64,000 nucleotides of DNA, from positions 26,098 through 90,097 of the forward strand of contig JAJEBW010000040.1 of NCBI GenBank assembly GCA_022822325.1. The letters run 5' to 3'. Origin of the DNA: Gemmatimonadota bacterium (GTDB taxonomy: Bacteria; Gemmatimonadota; Gemmatimonadetes; Longimicrobiales; Gaopeijiaceae). The notes under the pieces are model-generated. The model was not told where the DNA came from. It ran no database searches and was given only the letters and a program-made list of their open reading frames with translations. The position numbers and the translations under genes were made by a program. Of the stretch, positions 60,472 to 64,000 are shown one piece after another (within the stretch, counting starts at the first letter, position 1; every line of letters begins with the position of its first letter).

Positions 60472-61266
60472 ATGACCGCCCCCGCGCACCCCTCCCCCGG
60501 CCCGACGCGACGCGGGAGCGCCACCCGTCCGAACTCGCCCGGCTCTTCCCCCGCCGATCTCACTGCGCGTTCCTTCAACTTCGACGGCAAATACGGCGCC
60601 GACTACGAAGCGCTCGCCCACCGCCTCATTCCCGGCTACGCCACCCTCTTTCCGATGATCGCGGCGCTGATCGATCCCGATCTTCCGCCCGGCGCGCGCG
60701 TTCTGGTGGTCGGGGCAGGAACCGGAATCGAACTGGTGACCTTCAGCGGAACTCGGCCCGATCTGCGGCTCCACGGCGTCGATCCCTCGCGGCAGATGCT
60801 CGATATCGCGCGGCGGCGGCTCGAGGACCGGGGCCTGGCCGATGGCGTCACCCTTCAGCTTGGCTACGCGGCCGATGCGCCGACGGATCCGCCCTTCGAC
60901 GCGGCCACCCTGATCAACGTCCTGCACTTCGTCCCCGACGACGGCTCCAAGGCCGAGTTGCTGGCCGAGATCGCCCGGCGGCTCCGGCCCGGCGGCGTCT
61001 TCGTCCTCTTCGATCTGCACGGCGACCCCGGATCCGAGGAGCACGAACGCTACATGCCGGCCTGGGAGCGCTACTGGGCGGTTCGCGGGATGAGCCCCGC
61101 CGACGCCGACGTCTTTCGCGAGCGGATTCAGAGCGGGATCCACTTCGCGCCGCCCGAACGGGTGGTTGCGCTGGCCCGGAAAGCGGGACTGGTCGAGGCG
61201 CAGCGCTTCTACAAGAGCCTGCTGTACGGGGGGTGGACCTTTCGGCGGGAGGGGGGTTCTACCTGA
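60472..61266 (+). CDS. Class I SAM-dependent methyltransferase
   Basis: The protein has 264 residues. ATG 60472 (MTAPAHPSPG) was chosen; ATG 60442 is also in frame. The first ~30 residues are low-complexity. The Rossmann fold follows: VLVVGAGTGIELVTFSGTRP (motif I), LHGVDPSRQMLDIARRRLED (motif II acidic), AATLINVLHFVPD and RLRPGGVFVLFDLHG (post-motif III). The C-terminal part (YMPAWERYWAVRGMSPADAD) is a helical lid. The substrate is unknown; small molecules such as thiols or amines are typical for this subgroup. It is divergent from the M20 gene across 131 bp and convergent with the next LRR gene. Confidence 0.85.
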   Translation: MTAPAHPSPGPTRRGSATRPNSPGSSPADLTARSFNFDGKYGADYEALAHRLIPGYATLFPMIAALIDPDLPPGARVLVVGAGTGIELVTFSGTRPDLRLHGVDPSRQMLDIARRRLEDRGLADGVTLQLGYAADAPTDPPFDAATLINVLHFVPDDGSKAELLAEIARRLRPGGVFVLFDLHGDPGSEEHERYMPAWERYWAVRGMSPADADVFRERIQSGIHFAPPERVVALARKAGLVEAQRFYKSLLYGGWTFRREGGST

Positions 61267-61286
61267 AGAGGTGGAGGAGAATGATG

Positions 61287-64000
61287 TCAGCGGAAGAGTG
61301 TGATGGGAGCGCCGGAGACTACGGTGATGCCCTGGTAGCAGGGATACAGGCGAACTCCGTCCGAGCTGTGCACTCGCCGGCAGATGGTGTCAGGAACATC
61401 TGGTGGACTGCCAGGCGCTACGGTCACGGTTCCGGCAGACGCCGGTGTGATCTTGATCGCGTTACTACGGGTCTTGCCCGTGGGTATGGCCAAGGTTGCC
61501 GAAGACAGCGATGCCCCAGGTGCAGAGACATGTATGCGTATCTCAAAGGGGGCCCCCTCGCTCACAGTCGCGGTCAGTATAGCGGGTCCGGGCGCCGCCC
61601 AATCGGTAGTGTCAGTACGCTCCAACCGAACTGCGAATGGAAAGGGGCTACCCGGGTTTTCGTGCAGCCACACCCAGCGCAATCGGGCAAGGCCTGAAAA
61701 GACCTCCGACGGAAGCTCCTGCAACTGGAGTGAATTGAGCCGCACCGCCTCCAGTTCACGGTTGTTGCGGAACAAATCGGGTGGCAGGGTCGCAAGTTCA
61801 TTTCCCGCGACCGAGACATCGATTAGCTTCATGTTGGAGCCGAACAGATCGCTGGGAATGGTCGTGAGCCCGTTGCCAGCAATGGATACGTCTTCCAGGT
61901 TGGGCAAGTCAGCGAACACGTCTCCATCCAGCTCGGTTAGTTCCGTGTACCAGAGGCCGAGTTCCGTGAGTGATGGGAGTTCTGTGAATATTCCCTCGGG
62001 CAATGTGCCGATCGGATTCCCACCGAGGGACAGATACTCCAGGCTCGGGAGACCGGAAAAGGCGTTCGCCGGCAAGTCGCCAAGAAGATTGGAATTCAGC
62101 CCGAGGTGACGCAAATTCGTCAAGCCGGAGAACAAACCAGGTGACAACTCGGTCAGCCGGTTTCTCCAAATCGTCAGGCGTTCCAATTTCGCAAGCCCGG
62201 AGAATATTGAGGCCGGCAAGGCCGATAACTCGTTCTGAGTGAGGTCAAGCCATTCGAGGTCTGCAAGTCCGGAGAACAGGCTCTGGGGCACTTCCAGGAT
62301 ATCGTTGTCGCTCAGGTCAAGATACTGGAGTTTGGTGAGCTTGGCAAAGGCATCGGTTGGCACGGAGGATATCTTGTTGCCACGCAACCGCAGACGTCGT
62401 AACTCGGTGAGTTCGGACAAAATACCTGGCAACTCGTTGAACTCATTGCGCCTAAGGTCCAGATCCTCAAGACCGATAAGGTCGGCGAATAGATCGATAT
62501 CAAGCTGATGTTCACCAAGCCGGTTGTATTCCAGCCTCAGATACCGCAACTTCATCAGCCCACCAAAGATGCCCTTTGGCAACTCGCGTAACTCGTTATC
62601 CCAGAGACTCAAGCGCTCGATGTTGATCAAGTCGGAGAACAGGTCACGACCCAACTCATTGATTTGATTCCTGCCGAGTTGCAACCTCTTCAAGTTCGAC
62701 AGTCCAGCGAATATGCCTTCGGGCAAGCTACGCAACTGATTGTTCTGCAGAGCAAGGCTTTCGAGTGCTAGGAGGCCCGAAAACACGCCCACCGGCAACT
62801 CGCGGATCTGGTTTTCCCGCAGTTGTAGCGACGTCAATAGAGAGAGATCGGAGAACACACCTGGAGGGAGCTGGCGAATCCGATTGTCACCAAGGTTGAG
62901 GTACATCAGGTTATGCAACCCTGCAAAATCGTCTTCATAGAGCGACGTAATCGTCGGCGATTCTTCCAGGTCCAAGGAATAGACCCGCCCCAGCCCCTCC
63001 GCCGTCACAGCCGCGCAGTCTCCTATCCCCACCTGCGCCATGATCGCATCCCGGATCTGCGGCGTGCGGTCGCACACGCCCAACCCCGACTTGCCCCGCG
63101 CGGTGACCGACGTCCGCACGTCGCCGCCAACCACCACTGCCGTCAGCGTCTGGATCCCGGGGGCGTCGCCCAGCGTCCAGGCGGTCGCCGCCTCGCCGGA
63201 GGCATCGCTGGCTACGGAATCCGGACTGACGACCCCATGCCCGCGATTCGGCGTGAACCGCACCGAAACGCCCTCCAGCACCTCGCCCCTTTGATCGCGT
63301 ACCCGCAGAACCACCGGCTCCGCGAGTTCGGTCCCCACCCCTGCGCTCTGAAGATCTCCCGAAACGAGTTCCAGCGCCTCCCCGAACAGCCCGGTCGCCG
63401 TCAGGCGCGCGCTTGCATGACCCGGCACGGTCACCGTCAGCAACTGGAGTCCCTTCTTGTTCCCCAACGTCCAGGCCGTCCTCGCGAGTCCCGCCTCGTC
63501 TGTCGTCGCGGAATCCGGCATCGCTCGCCCGTGTCCCGTCGGTACCTCGAACTGGACCGCCGCGCCATCGACGGGGAGTCCCTGCGCATCGACTGCCCGC
63601 ACCACGATCTCGTCCCTCAGAGCCGTGGTAATTCGGCCCATCTGACCGTCGCCCGACACCACCACGATCGAGTCCACCAGCGCCTCGGGCCTCAGCGCCG
63701 TCGCGGTCAGGATCGCGCTCGCGCCACCCGTGAGGGAGGCGGCAACCGACTGGGCGCCGAAGCTGTCTCCGAGCGTCCAGAGCGTGGCCGCCTCGCCCAC
63801 CGCATCGGTCACGACCAGCGCTTGGCTCACCTGGCCGCTTCCTTCGGCGGGCACGAATTCGACGGCGACATCGGCCACCGGCGCTCCTCCCGCATCCGCC
63901 GCGCGGACGGTCAGCGGAAGGGGCAGCGACCTGCCCGGTCGACCCTCCTGGTCGTCTCCGGACACGACTGCGAGCGCCGTCGGTAGCTGTTCCACCACCA
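61287..64000 (-). CDS. LRR protein with Ig-like (Big_1/Invasin) domains, 5' end outside the window
   Basis: At least 903 residues are visible, and the start lies beyond position 64000. Three or more Ig-like units with the repeated pattern AATLWTLGD / ARTAWTLGN / AATAWTLGD are followed by the VCDRTPQIRDAI cap, as in the LRR protein at 4360. About 20 LRRs of the F-SGL-L-L-L type follow (residues ~325-770). A C-terminal Ig-like end (TVTVAPGSPPD...ITLFR) is present, but no protease domain is seen. The LRR part (about 61800-62950) has clearly lower GC than the Ig part and the neighbours, which suggests a separate origin or gene conversion. It is probably a surface protein. Confidence 0.87.
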   Translation of the reverse strand, partial: VVEQLPTALAVVSGDDQEGRPGRSLPLPLTVRAADAGGAPVADVAVEFVPAEGSGQVSQALVVTDAVGEAATLWTLGDSFGAQSVAASLTGGASAILTATALRPEALVDSIVVVSGDGQMGRITTALRDEIVVRAVDAQGLPVDGAAVQFEVPTGHGRAMPDSATTDEAGLARTAWTLGNKKGLQLLTVTVPGHASARLTATGLFGEALELVSGDLQSAGVGTELAEPVVLRVRDQRGEVLEGVSVRFTPNRGHGVVSPDSVASDASGEAATAWTLGDAPGIQTLTAVVVGGDVRTSVTARGKSGLGVCDRTPQIRDAIMAQVGIGDCAAVTAEGLGRVYSLDLEESPTITSLYEDDFAGLHNLMYLNLGDNRIRQLPPGVFSDLSLLTSLQLRENQIRELPVGVFSGLLALESLALQNNQLRSLPEGIFAGLSNLKRLQLGRNQINELGRDLFSDLINIERLSLWDNELRELPKGIFGGLMKLRYLRLEYNRLGEHQLDIDLFADLIGLEDLDLRRNEFNELPGILSELTELRRLRLRGNKISSVPTDAFAKLTKLQYLDLSDNDILEVPQSLFSGLADLEWLDLTQNELSALPASIFSGLAKLERLTIWRNRLTELSPGLFSGLTNLRHLGLNSNLLGDLPANAFSGLPSLEYLSLGGNPIGTLPEGIFTELPSLTELGLWYTELTELDGDVFADLPNLEDVSIAGNGLTTIPSDLFGSNMKLIDVSVAGNELATLPPDLFRNNRELEAVRLNSLQLQELPSEVFSGLARLRWVWLHENPGSPFPFAVRLERTDTTDWAAPGPAILTATVSEGAPFEIRIHVSAPGASLSSATLAIPTGKTRSNAIKITPASAGTVTVAPGSPPDVPDTICRRVHSSDGVRLYPCYQGITVVSGAPITLFR

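Noticed and set aside
1..64000. tRNA, rRNA or CRISPR loci
   Set aside because: I looked for T-loop-like and conserved rRNA sequences and for regular repeat-spacer arrays, and found none.

Overview
The window is GC-rich and densely coded. It looks like a chromosome of the Gemmatimonadota, perhaps a marine or host-associated lineage. The pointers are several secreted lipoproteins with lipoboxes, 6-bladed beta-propeller proteins carrying GEGPGEF motifs, Tat-exported enzymes, giant leucine-rich-repeat (LRR) lipoproteins and an accA-ricT pair. The lineage is inferred from gene style; I saw no rRNA or tRNA gene.

Layout. 0.1-2.7 kb: an internally deleted ATPase pseudogene, a restriction-type nuclease and an aldolase-like lipoprotein. 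3.1-9.5 kb: a small exported protein, a CxxCH cytochrome, an LRR/leishmanolysin-like metalloprotease lipoprotein and an Ig-like lipoprotein. 9.6-11.5 kb: ricT and accA. 11.7-22.9 kb: a zinc-ribbon membrane protein, two beta-propeller proteins, then a tight run of a Tat-exported Gfo/Idh/MocA oxidoreductase, a flavin amine oxidase and a double DUF1080 3-keto-glycoside hydrolase, followed by a glycosylasparaginase and a BCCT transporter. 23-33.4 kb is an accessory and decaying region. It holds a deleted ATPase flanked by 23-bp repeats, a HicA-HicB toxin-antitoxin reading frame, IS481 and IS3 remnants, a low-GC trio including a membrane protein next to a nucleotide-hydrolase-like effector, a coxL fragment, a lipoprotein fragment between 48-bp repeats and a DNA methyltransferase that lost its catalytic centre. 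33.4-48.4 kb is a long minus-strand run: CarboxypepD_reg protein, SDR, P1-nuclease-like protein, molybdenum-cofactor accessory genes (MocA-like, XdhC-YHS, CoxD-like MoxR), an Nramp-like transporter and a 2220-residue LRR metalloprotease. 48.7-57.4 kb is a methylated-amine/C1 cluster. 57.4-64 kb: an AAA/nuclease protein, an M20 amidohydrolase, a methyltransferase and a third LRR protein cut by the window edge.

How the genes fit together. The most coherent system is at 48.7-57.4 kb. A TmpA-like 2-oxoglutarate oxygenase and a TmpB-like HD oxygenase face each other, an arrangement that fits conversion of 2-trimethylaminoethylphosphonate to glycine betaine plus phosphate. Beside them lie a dimethylglycine/sarcosine dehydrogenase-type flavoprotein, a DmdA/GcvT-type folate-dependent demethylase and a methylenetetrahydrofolate reductase-like protein, which could strip methyl groups and process the C1 units. 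The BCCT transporter at 21.4 kb could supply substrate. The substrate assignment is inference.

Two further themes stand out. First, three unrelated genes (two ATPases and a methyltransferase) have kept both termini but lost their middles. Second, a ~61-bp GC-rich repeat occurs three times, always about 85-125 bp upstream of a minus-strand start codon.
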